Shown piece by piece: positions 19,363 through 28,376 of a stretch of DNA of 64,000 nt. The position numbers and the translations under genes are program-made. Numbering within the stretch: position 1 is the stretch's first letter; each line of letters begins with the position of its first letter. The notes under the pieces are model-generated. The model had not been told where the DNA came from. It searched no databases and saw only the letters and a list, made by a program, of their open reading frames with translations. This DNA is from Bartonella sp. HY328 (lineage in GTDB: Bacteria > Pseudomonadota > Alphaproteobacteria > Rhizobiales > Rhizobiaceae): positions 1,170,501 to 1,234,500 of the forward strand of contig NZ_CP104883.1 of assembly GCF_025449335.1 (NCBI RefSeq), in the 5' to 3' direction.

Positions 19363-19392
19363 CCCTCAAGATTTACACTTGAGGGGTTTTTT
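19363..19392 (+). terminator. intrinsic terminator abutting the next start codon
   Basis: CCCTCAAG (19363-19370) pairs with CTTGAGGG (19378-19385) around a 7-base loop, followed by six T and then directly by the ATG of the hydrolase gene. The 3' arm (GAGGGG) is also the only ribosome-binding site available to that gene. Confidence 0.85.
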
Positions 19393-20463
19393 ATGAGGTT
19401 TATAAAAAAAATATTTACTATAATTTTGGTAATTTGTGCTGCCATTTGGGGCGCAGCCTATGGAAGAAAAATAGCCGATGGCGATTACTCTTTGCCAACG
19501 CGCGATGAAATACCATTTTTAAATCAAGTGCTGGATTATGTTAAACAGATAGTTTCAGCCGATCATTTGTCTTATGAATTGTCGCCAGTGAGTTTGCGTG
19601 AGGCCCACAAGAATTATCCAGCAACATTTTATAGAAAAGTATTTCAACCAGAAGATACTGGCACGCCTCCTGCAGATATTTTTAATCTGGTAAATTATCC
19701 TGCCAAAGATGGTAATCTTGCCGCTTTCCTCAGCCCTGATCCAAAGGATGGTAAAAAACATCCTGCTGTTATTTGGTTGCATGGTGGCTATGGTGGTATT
19801 GGTGATTTTTTCTGGGAAGATATTGAAGCAAGCAATGATCAAAGTGGTAAAGGCCTGCGCGATGCTGGCATTATTATGATGGTACCATCATTTCGCGGCG
19901 AAAATCATAATCCTGGAACATTTGAAATGTTTATGGGTGAATTAGACGATCTGCAATCAGCGCTGGATTATTTAAAAAGCCAACCCTATGTCGATAAAGA
20001 TCGGATTTATCTTATTGGCCATAGTACTGGCGGAACGAATACTTTGCTTGGTAACGAATATATCGATGGTTTTCGAGCAGCGTTCTCATTGGGGGGAATT
20101 CCAGATTTAAAATTGCGCTTACAATATGGGCGCATCAGTGTTGGTTTACCATTTGTTAAAACTGACGAAGCCTTGGCTATTCGCTCGCCGCGTCTGTTTA
20201 TCAATGACATAAAGTCACCAACTTTTTATTTTGAAGGCAGTGAAGGCTGGTGGGACGAATTTGAAGAAGTGGCGCGTTATGCACAAAATAAGCAAATTCC
20301 ATTCTTCATTAATAAAGTTCCCAATGCTGATCATTTTAACTATTTGCAGCCAGCTGTGGCATTAATTGCACAAAAAATTAATGCCGATACAGGTGAAGCC
20401 AGCAATATTTCATTTTCTGAAGCTGAATTAAATGAAATTTCAAAAAATATTGTTCGAGAATAA
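19393..20463 (+). CDS. exported alpha/beta hydrolase (prolyl-oligopeptidase/dienelactone-hydrolase type)
   Basis: The 356-residue protein starts with a basic-hydrophobic signal or anchor segment (residues 1-22). It carries an oxyanion motif WLHGGYGG near 127, the nucleophile elbow GHSTGG (Ser near 215) and a late ADHFNY histidine, which completes an alpha/beta hydrolase triad. Substrate is unknown; the extracytoplasmic location is inferred. Oddly, its ribosome-binding site lies inside the 3' arm of a terminator hairpin that ends on the start codon. A strong bidirectional terminator follows. Confidence 0.82.
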   Translation: MRFIKKIFTIILVICAAIWGAAYGRKIADGDYSLPTRDEIPFLNQVLDYVKQIVSADHLSYELSPVSLREAHKNYPATFYRKVFQPEDTGTPPADIFNLVNYPAKDGNLAAFLSPDPKDGKKHPAVIWLHGGYGGIGDFFWEDIEASNDQSGKGLRDAGIIMMVPSFRGENHNPGTFEMFMGELDDLQSALDYLKSQPYVDKDRIYLIGHSTGGTNTLLGNEYIDGFRAAFSLGGIPDLKLRLQYGRISVGLPFVKTDEALAIRSPRLFINDIKSPTFYFEGSEGWWDEFEEVARYAQNKQIPFFINKVPNADHFNYLQPAVALIAQKINADTGEASNISFSEAELNEISKNIVRE

Positions 20464-20477
20464 ATAGACCTATTATG

Positions 20478-20518
20478 AAAAAACGCGCCCAATGGATTTT
20501 TCCATTGGGCGCGTTTTT
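20478..20518. terminator. bidirectional intrinsic terminator
   Basis: A 17-bp stem built on AACGCGCCCAATGGA and its complement has a TTT loop and A/T tracts on both flanks. It separates the convergent hydrolase and copper-chaperone genes. Confidence 0.92.
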
Positions 20519-20542
20519 ACAAAGTAATAAAAGCAAAAATTA

Positions 20543-21109
20543 TTAATGCTTGTGATCGTGAGCTTGTTCAGCCTGATCTTTATTTGGGGTGTGGTGATCG
20601 TGGTTCATGGCTTTCGTGTCCATCGCTTCCACTTTAAAATCGACTTCCACTTCACCAGCTTTTTCAAAATAGAGTTTACCTTTAAATTTTTCGCCCTGTT
20701 TTAGGCCATTTTTTAAATCCATAAACATAATATGATAGCTGCCTGGCTTAAACTCAATATCGCCGCCAATTGGGATATCAATTCCATCGGTTAAATGGCG
20801 CATTTTCATAACGCCATCTACCATAGCCATTTCATGAATTTGCACATCATCAGATAGGTCGGCGGTTACTTTAACTAGCTTATCTGCAACATCACCCTTA
20901 TTGATAATTTTAAAATAACCACCTGCAACCTTGGCCGTTGGTACTGTAGCGCGTGACCATGGATGGATTATTTCAAGATTACCAGCTTTGTATTCATGTG
21001 CTTGCGCCGATACAATTGTAAAAAGGCCTAAAATAATTGCAGCAATGCTACTAAATAGCGTGGTTTTGTTGGCGCTAGCGTTACATAAAAATGTCATTAT
21101 ATTCTCCAT
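20543..21109 (-). CDS. periplasmic copper chaperone, PCuAC family
   Basis: PCu(A)C proteins carry Cu(I) in the periplasm and help metallate the CuA site of cytochrome oxidase. The 188-residue protein has a signal peptide ending near SAQAHEYKAG and the core start IIHPWSRAT. The Cu ligands HxM, M and HxxM fall in IHEMAMVDGVMKMRHL and GSYHIMFM. The C-terminus is a His-rich tail (NHDHH, HDHKH) that probably binds more metal. A second ATG four codons in is possible. The Cys/His-rich gene upstream is probably its partner. Confidence 0.88.
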   Translation of the reverse strand: MENIMTFLCNASANKTTLFSSIAAIILGLFTIVSAQAHEYKAGNLEIIHPWSRATVPTAKVAGGYFKIINKGDVADKLVKVTADLSDDVQIHEMAMVDGVMKMRHLTDGIDIPIGGDIEFKPGSYHIMFMDLKNGLKQGEKFKGKLYFEKAGEVEVDFKVEAMDTKAMNHDHHTPNKDQAEQAHDHKH

Positions 21110-21125
21110 AAATAGATTATTTAGT

Positions 21126-21497
21126 TTAAGTGCTTATATTTATGAAGACGGGCGGTGCACGGGCTTGATTGCTGGCATAATGTATTTCTACGCTATTTGC
21201 TGTAATAGGCAGCCATGTAATGAGATGGCCATCAATGTTGTCATGGGCGCAACTGCCTTTGACATTTTGATAGCTTAGGCAAAATGCACATAAAAAGCAG
21301 CCTTGCAAACAATGATCATGTTGACTTTGTTGCTTATGGCTTTGTGGCGAACGAATATGCGTTGCTGTATTTTTGTCTATATCTTGGCTGCAAATGCTGG
21401 TTGCTAAAAATTCTAGGCGATCGAGTTGGCTTCTATGGCCAAGTGCTCCATAGGCCATAAAAATAGCTTGCAATAAAACCGACAGCACAAGCACCAT
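21126..21497 (-). CDS. Cys/His-rich small exported protein, possibly DUF2946-like
   Basis: This 123-residue protein has an N-terminal hydrophobic segment (MVLVLSVLLQAIFMAYGALG) and a Cys/His cluster, HDHCLQGCFLCAFC, followed by another Cys and His. It sits 16 bases upstream of the PCuAC gene in the same direction. Small proteins with CxxC/His motifs of the DUF2946 type are often found in this position, so a role in copper handling is likely but inferred. The frame stays open for about 40 codons upstream with no ATG or GTG; a TTG three codons earlier is an alternative start. Confidence 0.6.
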   Translation of the reverse strand: MVLVLSVLLQAIFMAYGALGHRSQLDRLEFLATSICSQDIDKNTATHIRSPQSHKQQSQHDHCLQGCFLCAFCLSYQNVKGSCAHDNIDGHLITWLPITANSVEIHYASNQARAPPVFINIST

Positions 21498-21756
21498 AGA
21501 TAGCAAAAAATGGTGCTGCTGTTTGATATTAAATAACGGCTTTGGTGTGCTATTACTAGGCAGCCTTTTATTCCTTGCCAGCTTCTGCCATTTTAAAAAA
21601 TGGTAAGTTTATTCAATTAATATAAATTGGTAACGCAAATTGGTTTTTACCAACTCCATAGCTGTTTAAACGCAGTTGATAAGTTTAAGCAATGTGACAA
21701 AAAAACACGCCATAGAGTTTAGCTAGAATATGGTGTTCATTAAAGCGTATCTGCTA

Positions 21757-22602
21757 TCAGTTAAGAACATGTTGATCAATAAGGCGCACTGATCCAAAAC
21801 GAACGGTTAGTAACAAAACAGCTGCACCAGTCACATTCCCCTCAACATCACTTAACGATTCGCAATCACGCAAATCAATTGCTTCAATGATACCACGTGG
21901 TTCCCTTTGCAATACCTCGCGGGTTATTTCTTTAAGCTTTTGGGCACTACGCTCGCCATTTTTAAAGGCTATATCAGCCGATTGCCAAGATTGTGGGATG
22001 ATAGCTGCGGCAATGCGGTCTTCTGGGGTTAATAATGTATTACGTGACGAGCTTGCCACCATATCGCTATCACGCAAGGTGGGCACACCAATGATTTTAA
22101 CTGGAAAGGCTAGGTCTTGCACCATGCGTTTAATGATTGTAATTTGTTGAAAATCCTTTTCACCAAAATAGGCATAATCGGGTTGTATAATATTAAATAA
22201 TTTGGCAACCACAGTGGTGACACCACGAAAGTGCAAAGGGCGCAAAGAGCCCATAAGCATATCAGATAATCCTTCCACCTCCACATGGCTGCAATTGCCA
22301 CTTGGCCACATTTCCTCAACACTTGGCGCAAAGCAATAATCAACCCCTTCCGCCTCAAGTAAAGCTGCGTCTTTGACTAAATCACGAGGATAGGCGTCAA
22401 AATCTTCTTCCGGCCCAAATTGTTTTGGATTGACAAAGATTGACACAACAGTTTTATCGCATTGCGCGAGCGATTGCCGCGCAAGGGTTAAATGACCAAT
22501 ATGCAGTGCACCCATTGTTGGCACCAAGCCGATGGTTTTAGACCCATTGCGATTTTGTTGTAAGATTTCGCGTAATTGCGTGATTGTTGTAATAATTTGC
22601 AT
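21757..22602 (-). CDS. panC: pantothenate synthetase (pantoate-beta-alanine ligase)
   Basis: PanC joins pantoate and beta-alanine with ATP to make pantothenate, the precursor of CoA. The 281-residue protein shows the nucleotidyltransferase HIGH motif in PTMGALHIGHLTL (about 28-40). It also has VSIFVNPKQFGPEEDF, YFGEKDFQQ and the KMSK-equivalent region near SSSRNTLL. panB is not adjacent. Confidence 0.96.
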   Translation of the reverse strand: MQIITTITQLREILQQNRNGSKTIGLVPTMGALHIGHLTLARQSLAQCDKTVVSIFVNPKQFGPEEDFDAYPRDLVKDAALLEAEGVDYCFAPSVEEMWPSGNCSHVEVEGLSDMLMGSLRPLHFRGVTTVVAKLFNIIQPDYAYFGEKDFQQITIIKRMVQDLAFPVKIIGVPTLRDSDMVASSSRNTLLTPEDRIAAAIIPQSWQSADIAFKNGERSAQKLKEITREVLQREPRGIIEAIDLRDCESLSDVEGNVTGAAVLLLTVRFGSVRLIDQHVLN

Positions 22603-22674
22603 ATTTGTACTTTGTGCTGTTTGTAAAATAAGAATTATGGCGCATTTGGTGATATATTCTTCAGTTCAATGCGT

Positions 22675-23424
22675 TCAAGCCTCGGTAAGGCTTTGTTTTT
22701 TTAAAAAACGTTGTAAATGGGTTTGGAATTTTTCGCGTACAATCGGCGGTGCTATGCCGCGTGGTTCCCAAACATGACGGGTTAAAAAATAGCCGGTTAA
22801 AGCAAAGCCGCTTTTGAAATCGGATAATTGCGAAGGACGTTTTTGCAAGGAGCATAAAAAATCTGGTAAAAGCAGCAGTTTATCATGCCATGGTAAGCCT
22901 GCCTCGCGGCAAACAGCGCGCGCAGATTTGGGGGATACATAAATGAGATCTTCTTTTTGTCCCGTCGCTGCACAGGATAAAAGATCAAGCCCGAAGCCCA
23001 CATCTTCAAGTAAGCGTAACTCAAAACGCAATAATATTTCAGCAAGCATTAATGGATCATCTGCATAGGATAATAATAGTTGCAAGGCTTCATAAAGACC
23101 GGCATGGGGGTCGCGTTCGGGCAAAAGTCGTAAATGTGACGACGCAGTTTGTAAGCCATAAAGGGCAAGCGGCAAATCAATTAAACGAGCAGCAGAAAAA
23201 TCCAAAGTTTCTACCCGAAAACTACCCATATGCTCATTAAGGCGCGCCCACCACTGCACGCGTAGTTTATTGCCTGGTTGTAGCATTGGTTGCATACGTT
23301 TGGAACGGCCACCCTTAACCACACCCATATGGCGACCATGATGCGGTGTCATGACTTCAACGATGGCGCTGGTTTCACCATGTTGACGCAAGCCCAAAAT
23401 AATTGCTTCGTCATGCCATTCCAT
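22675..23424 (-). CDS. recO: DNA repair protein RecO
   Basis: RecO loads RecA onto SSB-coated single strands with RecF and RecR. The 249-residue protein has the N-terminal OB-fold (MEWHDEAIILGLRQHGETSAIVEVMT, then GRHMGVVKGGRSKR) and the helical C-terminal domain. It ends the minus-strand series lepB-rnc-era-recO, a conserved order in Hyphomicrobiales. Confidence 0.93.
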   Translation of the reverse strand: MEWHDEAIILGLRQHGETSAIVEVMTPHHGRHMGVVKGGRSKRMQPMLQPGNKLRVQWWARLNEHMGSFRVETLDFSAARLIDLPLALYGLQTASSHLRLLPERDPHAGLYEALQLLLSYADDPLMLAEILLRFELRLLEDVGFGLDLLSCAATGQKEDLIYVSPKSARAVCREAGLPWHDKLLLLPDFLCSLQKRPSQLSDFKSGFALTGYFLTRHVWEPRGIAPPIVREKFQTHLQRFLKKQSLTEA

Positions 23425-23509
23425 TAGTTATTTAACTTTCGTCATTGCGACTTTGATCTTGGTAATCTTGAAGCTTTTAAAAAATATCAAGCTAGATTTT
23501 ATATAAAAA

Positions 23510-23535
23510 AGGCGTAATAACATCACGCCTCTTTT
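23510..23535. terminator. terminator between era and recO
   Basis: AGGCGT and ACGCCT form a short stem around a nine-base loop, with A6 on one side and T5 on the other. It lies after the era stop codon and before recO on the minus strand, so recO may have partly separate expression. Confidence 0.65.
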
Positions 23536-23583
23536 TCTATTATATAAAGATTTGAAAATGATTTTCCAACTAAAGAACCGTTA

Positions 23584-24495
23584 TTATTTTGAAAAATCAA
23601 GACCCATTTCGCGGTAACGTTCAGGATCATCCCCCCAATTTTCACGCACTTTAACAAAAAGGAAAAGATGGACATTTTGTTCTAAAATTTGTCCAATTTC
23701 CTTGCGTGCCGACTGGCCGATGGATTTGATGGTTTCGCCCTTTGCGCCAAGCACAATTTTCTTTTGGCTTTCACGCTCAACAAATATCACCTGCTCGATT
23801 TTTACCGAGCCATCTTTGCGCTCTTCCCAGCGTTCAGTTTCAACGGTGGAAGAATAAGGAATCTCGTCATGCAAGCGTAAATAAAGTTTTTCGCGGGTAA
23901 TTTCAGCCGCAAGTTGACGCATTGGCATATCGGAGATTTGATCTTCAGGATAATACCAAGGCCCTTCTGGCAAAGATTCTGCTAAATAATTCAAAACATC
24001 CTTACAGCCATAGCCTTTAAGCGCTGAAATCATGAAAGTACGTTCAAATTTAACCCGTTCATTAATTTGTGCGGTTAACTCCAACAATTTTGGAGGCGGT
24101 ACGCAATCAACTTTGTTGAGAATAAGAATTTTAGGACGATGAAGGTTTACAAGACTATCAATCAAAGCTTCATTATTTTCATTAAGGCCCGCTTGCGCAT
24201 CAATTAAAACAAAGGTCATATCTGCGTCTTTTGCGCCGCCCCAAGCGGTGGTGACCATTGCGCGATCTAAGCGTTTTTTTGGTTTAAAAATACCTGGCGT
24301 ATCAATAAAAACAATTTGTGCATTGTTATGGATAACAATACCGCGCACCATGGCACGGGTTGTTTGCACCTTATGGGTAACAATTGAAACCTTTGTCCCC
24401 ACAAGCTGGTTTAAAAGAGTTGATTTTCCTGCATTTGGCGCACCAACTAAGGCGATAAACCCCGAACGTGTCACGCCTTTATCCATATTATCCAT
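23584..24495 (-). CDS. era: GTPase Era
   Basis: Era is a Ras-like GTPase that binds the 3' end of 16S rRNA and promotes 30S assembly. The 303-residue protein has G1 GAPNAGKST at 18-26, G3 DTPG, and G4 NKVD. The C-terminal KH domain includes VIFVERESQKKIVLGAKGETIKSIG. It starts eight bases after the rnc stop, so rnc and era are co-transcribed as in many proteobacteria. Confidence 0.97.
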   Translation of the reverse strand: MDNMDKGVTRSGFIALVGAPNAGKSTLLNQLVGTKVSIVTHKVQTTRAMVRGIVIHNNAQIVFIDTPGIFKPKKRLDRAMVTTAWGGAKDADMTFVLIDAQAGLNENNEALIDSLVNLHRPKILILNKVDCVPPPKLLELTAQINERVKFERTFMISALKGYGCKDVLNYLAESLPEGPWYYPEDQISDMPMRQLAAEITREKLYLRLHDEIPYSSTVETERWEERKDGSVKIEQVIFVERESQKKIVLGAKGETIKSIGQSARKEIGQILEQNVHLFLFVKVRENWGDDPERYREMGLDFSK

Positions 24496-24503
24496 TTTTT
24501 ACT

Positions 24504-25205
24504 CTATTCTTCATCGTTTTCATTGGTCCACACGCCTTCACGGCATAATAAACTTTCGGCAGCTGCTCGTTCCGCTAATCGTTTCGATCCACCCTTGCCA
24601 CTTGCTGGTGCAAAACCTGATATGCGTACCTCAACCTCAAAGACTGGATCATGATCCGGCCCTTTACGCTTTAATACACGGTAAAGGGGTTGCGCACCGT
24701 TTTGTTGGTGCGCCCATTCTTGCAATTCGGTTTTGGCATCGCGTCTTTGCGTTTCGCTTTGGCGCATACGTTCACCCCAGTAACGGTCAACGAAAATCCG
24801 AACGCTGTCAAGACCACCATCAAGATAAATACTAGCAATTAAAGCTTCTACCACATCCGCATACATATTGGTAAGGCGGCGGCCCTCAAGCACTTTCATC
24901 TCCGCTCCCATATGGATAATATCGGGTAGGTTAAGTTCAAAGGCAATTTCACAACAGGTTTCTGCGTTAACCAGCGAGTTTAGTCGTACTGACAACTCGC
25001 CCTCGACCGCCTTTGGAAAAGTTTGACAAAGCATTTCTGCAATAACGAGTCCTAAAACGCGATCACCCAAAAACTCCAAGCGTTCGTAATTGCCAATTTC
25101 ACTACTTTGTACACTGGAATGGGTAAGCGCTCTGGTTAAGCGCTCAATATCGGTAAATTTGTGCCCCGTAGCTGCTTCAAGAGCAGCAATAATTTTTTTA
25201 TTCAT
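24504..25205 (-). CDS. rnc: ribonuclease III
   Basis: RNase III cuts double-stranded RNA in rRNA and mRNA processing. The 233-residue protein has the catalytic signature ERLEFLGDRVLG at 41-52, a second acidic site near VEALIASIYLDGG, and a C-terminal double-stranded-RNA-binding domain (KTELQEWAHQQN to SKRLAERAAAESLL). It lies between lepB and era. Confidence 0.97.
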   Translation of the reverse strand: MNKKIIAALEAATGHKFTDIERLTRALTHSSVQSSEIGNYERLEFLGDRVLGLVIAEMLCQTFPKAVEGELSVRLNSLVNAETCCEIAFELNLPDIIHMGAEMKVLEGRRLTNMYADVVEALIASIYLDGGLDSVRIFVDRYWGERMRQSETQRRDAKTELQEWAHQQNGAQPLYRVLKRKGPDHDPVFEVEVRISGFAPASGKGGSKRLAERAAAESLLCREGVWTNENDEE

Positions 25206-25228
25206 TTTTTGTTATCCGAAAACTGCGC

Positions 25229-26053
25229 CTATTTTTGGCCAGTAGGAACGTCCTTTATGGTTTGTACAAAGCTAAACATTCGGCTCCAACGCGCGTCAAA
25301 TGGCCATTTCCACAATTGCCAAGCTGATGCACCATTGCCGATAGAGAAGAAAATAATATTTGCCCGTCCAATAAGATTTTCATATGGAACTTGACGAACT
25401 GAAAAACGACTGTCTTCGGAATTATCTCTATTGTCACCCATCATGAAATAATGACCCGGCGAAACCGTGTAAACATTGGTGTTGTCGCCAGGGTATAGCC
25501 CTAGATCAAAAGTGTTATATTCAACACCATTGTCCATTTTTTCACGATAGACAATCACGGGTTGATCAAGTTTGGGATCAAATAAGCGATTTGTTCTTGG
25601 CATGTCACCAATCATGTCCACATCAATCGTTTCACCAACTTTTGTACGTTCAACCGCTTTGTCGTTAATATACAATACCCCATCAGTTACTTGAATGCGG
25701 TCGCCTGGCAAACCAACAACGCGTTTTATATAATCAATCGAGGGGTCGCTTGGTAAACGAAATACGAGCACATCACCGCGTTTTGGCTCACTACCCCAGA
25801 TGCGTCCCGAAAAAAGATCCGGTGAAAACGGCAACGAATATTTTGAGTAACCATAAGAAAATTTTGAGACAAAAAGATAGTCGCCGACAAGAAGTGTTGG
25901 ACGCATTGAGCCTGAAGGAATTGTAAATGGCTGAAACAAAAATGTTCTAATAACAACAGCTATTATTAAAGCTTGTAGTACAATGCTTATAATTTCAAAA
26001 ATACCACCAGTTGTTAATTCGTCTGGATTTTTTGGCACTTGTGTTTGAGTCAT
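25229..26053 (-). CDS. lepB: signal peptidase I
   Basis: LepB cleaves signal peptides on the outer face of the inner membrane. The 274-residue S26 protease has one N-terminal membrane segment (about 20-40). The nucleophile is Ser49 in IPSGSMRPTL, the general base Lys110 in DYIKRVVGLPGD, and the late box MGDNRDNSEDSR is present. rnc follows 23 bases downstream. Confidence 0.97.
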   Translation of the reverse strand: MTQTQVPKNPDELTTGGIFEIISIVLQALIIAVVIRTFLFQPFTIPSGSMRPTLLVGDYLFVSKFSYGYSKYSLPFSPDLFSGRIWGSEPKRGDVLVFRLPSDPSIDYIKRVVGLPGDRIQVTDGVLYINDKAVERTKVGETIDVDMIGDMPRTNRLFDPKLDQPVIVYREKMDNGVEYNTFDLGLYPGDNTNVYTVSPGHYFMMGDNRDNSEDSRFSVRQVPYENLIGRANIIFFSIGNGASAWQLWKWPFDARWSRMFSFVQTIKDVPTGQK

Positions 26054-26259
26054 ATCTCGCCTATCCGCTGTGTTTTATCATAAAAGCATTTTAACTAGAA
26101 AAGTGAATGCCGTTATCTCTTTGCCTTTTATTTAACTTTGCCACTTTAATGAAAGAAAACATGACGTGTTACTAAAGGCTTCAATAATTTGTGTCGTTTT
26201 TGGTTTAGCATGTAATGCAAACTAAATTAAGTTAAAAGAGGTATAAAGTGTTTTTTTGA

Positions 26260-26676
26260 TCACGATACTTCCTTATCCCCTAAAGGAAGTGCCTCAATAA
26301 TCACAAATGCTTGGGCCCAAGGAAAATCATCGGTAATCGTGAGGTGAATAATCGCTTCATGATCTTTGGGCATCAAGTTTTTCAAAAAAATTGTTGCATT
26401 GCCAGTTAAAGCAATTGTCGGTTTACCCGATGGCAAGTTGATAACGCCCATATCCTTCCACCAAACACCGCGTGAAATACCAGTTCCCAAGGCCTTTGCA
26501 CACGCTTCTTTAGCTGCAAAACGCTTGGCATAAGACGCAACGCGTTGTTTGCGCCCTTCAGATTTTTTTTGTTCAACATCGGTAAAAACACGGTTGATAA
26601 AACGTGTGCCATGGCGTTCTAATACTTTTTCCACCCGTCTTATGTCGATAATATCGTTCCCTATACCGATAATCAT
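26260..26676 (-). CDS. acpS: holo-[acyl-carrier-protein] synthase
   Basis: AcpS transfers phosphopantetheine from CoA to apo-ACP, activating fatty acid synthesis. The 138-residue protein carries the two family motifs, GIGNDIIDIRRVE (Mg-binding Asp near residue 8) and RFAAKEACAKALGTG. Its start overlaps the stop of the DUF2062 gene (ATGA), so translation is coupled. Confidence 0.95.
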   Translation of the reverse strand: MIIGIGNDIIDIRRVEKVLERHGTRFINRVFTDVEQKKSEGRKQRVASYAKRFAAKEACAKALGTGISRGVWWKDMGVINLPSGKPTIALTGNATIFLKNLMPKDHEAIIHLTITDDFPWAQAFVIIEALPLGDKEVS

Positions 26677-27293
26677 GGCAAGTAATCCTCTGGAAATGCT
26701 TTTATTTCATCAAAACCCGTCATTTGTTTGACGCGGATTTTTTCCGCGCGACGCTCTGCTTGGCGTTTGCGAAAGCGAAATGTTAACCAGTAAACCGCAG
26801 TATAGCTTAATGTTGCACAAATGGCACCAATCAATGCTGACCCTACCAGAAGTTGGATAAAGACATCCCATAATTCTACAAAATTCCACGTTCTCAAATG
26901 ATGTGAAAATTCTTCAAACGAGAGCGCAACATCATTACCACTTGCTTGCATTACCATGCGCCCCACTGCATAGGTTGAGGCAAAAAAAGCAGGAATAAAC
27001 GGTGTTGCAAAGGCTGTACCAATGGCTGCTGCTGGAATATTGGCTTTCAAGATCCAAGCAAAAAACACCGCGATAAAAATATGCAAGCCAATAAAAGGTG
27101 TGCAGGACGAATAAATACCAATGGCAAACCCTAAAGCGATAGCATGCGGAGAGCCAGAAAAGCGTAAAATGCGTTTGCCAAAATAACGAAAAGAACGGTT
27201 AAAAGAGCGGCGCGGCCAAACGGATAGGCGCACACGCTCACGAAAATTGGCTGGGTAACGACGACGAAAAAGCATTTTTTTATTCTTCGCCAA
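26673..27293 (-). CDS. DUF2062 membrane protein
   Basis: The 206-residue protein has a basic N-terminus followed by the DUF2062 core: SPHAIALGFAIGIYSSCTPFIGLH, then ANIPAAAIGTAFATPFIPA, with about four membrane segments. Function is unknown. It is first in the minus-strand group DUF2062-acpS-lepB-rnc-era-recO and overlaps acpS by four bases. Confidence 0.88.
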   Translation of the reverse strand: MAKNKKMLFRRRYPANFRERVRLSVWPRRSFNRSFRYFGKRILRFSGSPHAIALGFAIGIYSSCTPFIGLHIFIAVFFAWILKANIPAAAIGTAFATPFIPAFFASTYAVGRMVMQASGNDVALSFEEFSHHLRTWNFVELWDVFIQLLVGSALIGAICATLSYTAVYWLTFRFRKRQAERRAEKIRVKQMTGFDEIKAFPEDYLP

Positions 27294-27747
27294 ATTTGTA
27301 GTTTGAAATTATAAACAATTTAAATCCAATATTTTCAAAATTAAAAAACAATGTAATACGACATTTTAAAATAGCCTTCTTGGCTAAAAATTTCCTTTTT
27401 AGTAAATCACCAATTGCGTCGCTAAGAGCTAAATATAGCTGTGAATATTGGTGGTGGGACAATTTTGCGAGTCGAACTTATTGTAAACAACGCTTGATTA
27501 GCACAAAGTTTGACCTTTTATAAGAGGGTTTATATTGGCTTAAATTTTCAGTTTTATGAACTGGTTCATCATAGCTTTAAGTATATAATTCATTTCTCAA
27601 AAATTACAATTGATAGAGGTTTTATGCATAGAGCCATATAGAGTGTTGTATGATAAGAATTTTGGCATTTAGACATTTTATAAAAAAACTGCTATTTAAC
27701 TCATTGATATCGATTATACGCGTAGTGAATTTTTAGAAAGCCCTGTT
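27294..27747. other. 454-base intergenic region between divergent genes
   Basis: This region separates the DUF2062 gene (minus) and the moaB-like gene (plus) and must carry both promoters. It is AT-rich. I see no gene, tRNA or strong repeat in it. Confidence 0.5.
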
Positions 27748-28284
27748 ATGAGCACTTGGATAGATGAAACCTTAAGCTTTACGCCCCTTACTATTGCAGT
27801 CCTCACTATTTCTGATACACGCAAACCATTAGATGACCGCTCTGGTGATATCTTAGTGGAAAATTTGCAAAAATCTGGTCATGTTTTGGCAGAGAGGGCA
27901 ATTGTTCGCGATGAAATTGATGATATTAGAGCGCAGGTTACAAAATGGGCGATCGACGATTCCATTCAAATCATCATCACAACTGGCGGTACGGGTTTTA
28001 CAGGCCGTGATATAACACCAGAAGCAATCGAGCCTTTATTTGATAAGCGAATGGATGGTTTTTCAACCCTTTTCCATATGGTTTCTTTTGGTACTATTGG
28101 CAGTGTTACCGTGCAGTCACGAGCTGTTGCTGGTTTAATTAATGCAACTTTTGTCTTTTGTTTGCCTGGCTCACCTGGTGCTTGTAAAGATGCTTGGAAA
28201 GGCATATTGCAAGGCCAGCTTGATAGCCGCCAAAAGCCAAGCAATTTTGTGGATTTGATGCCAAGGTTGAAAGAACATCTTTAA
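27748..28284 (+). CDS. moaB: molybdenum cofactor biosynthesis protein, MoaB/MogA family
   Basis: This 178-residue protein belongs to the MoaB/MogA family that adenylylates molybdopterin before molybdate insertion. It shows LTISDTRKPLDDRSGD, IIITTGGTGFTGRDITPEAIEPL (the molybdopterin-binding glycine motif) and FCLPGSPGACKDAW. MoaB and MogA are hard to separate by sequence. No other Moco genes are in the window. Confidence 0.9.
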   Translation: MSTWIDETLSFTPLTIAVLTISDTRKPLDDRSGDILVENLQKSGHVLAERAIVRDEIDDIRAQVTKWAIDDSIQIIITTGGTGFTGRDITPEAIEPLFDKRMDGFSTLFHMVSFGTIGSVTVQSRAVAGLINATFVFCLPGSPGACKDAWKGILQGQLDSRQKPSNFVDLMPRLKEHL

Positions 28285-28376
28285 AACGTCACGAAATTAG
28301 GGGTTAAAATTGGCACTTATTCGTAATTTTATATTTAATTTAGAAACGTAAGAATCGTACTTCATAAAATGGCAAG

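Noticed and set aside
24248..24835. 195-codon plus-strand frame across era and rnc
   Set aside because: It overlaps two certain minus-strand genes, and the translation has no recognisable domain.
27280..27462. 60-codon minus-strand frame upstream of the DUF2062 gene
   Set aside because: It overlaps the DUF2062 start, has no ribosome-binding site and no family features.
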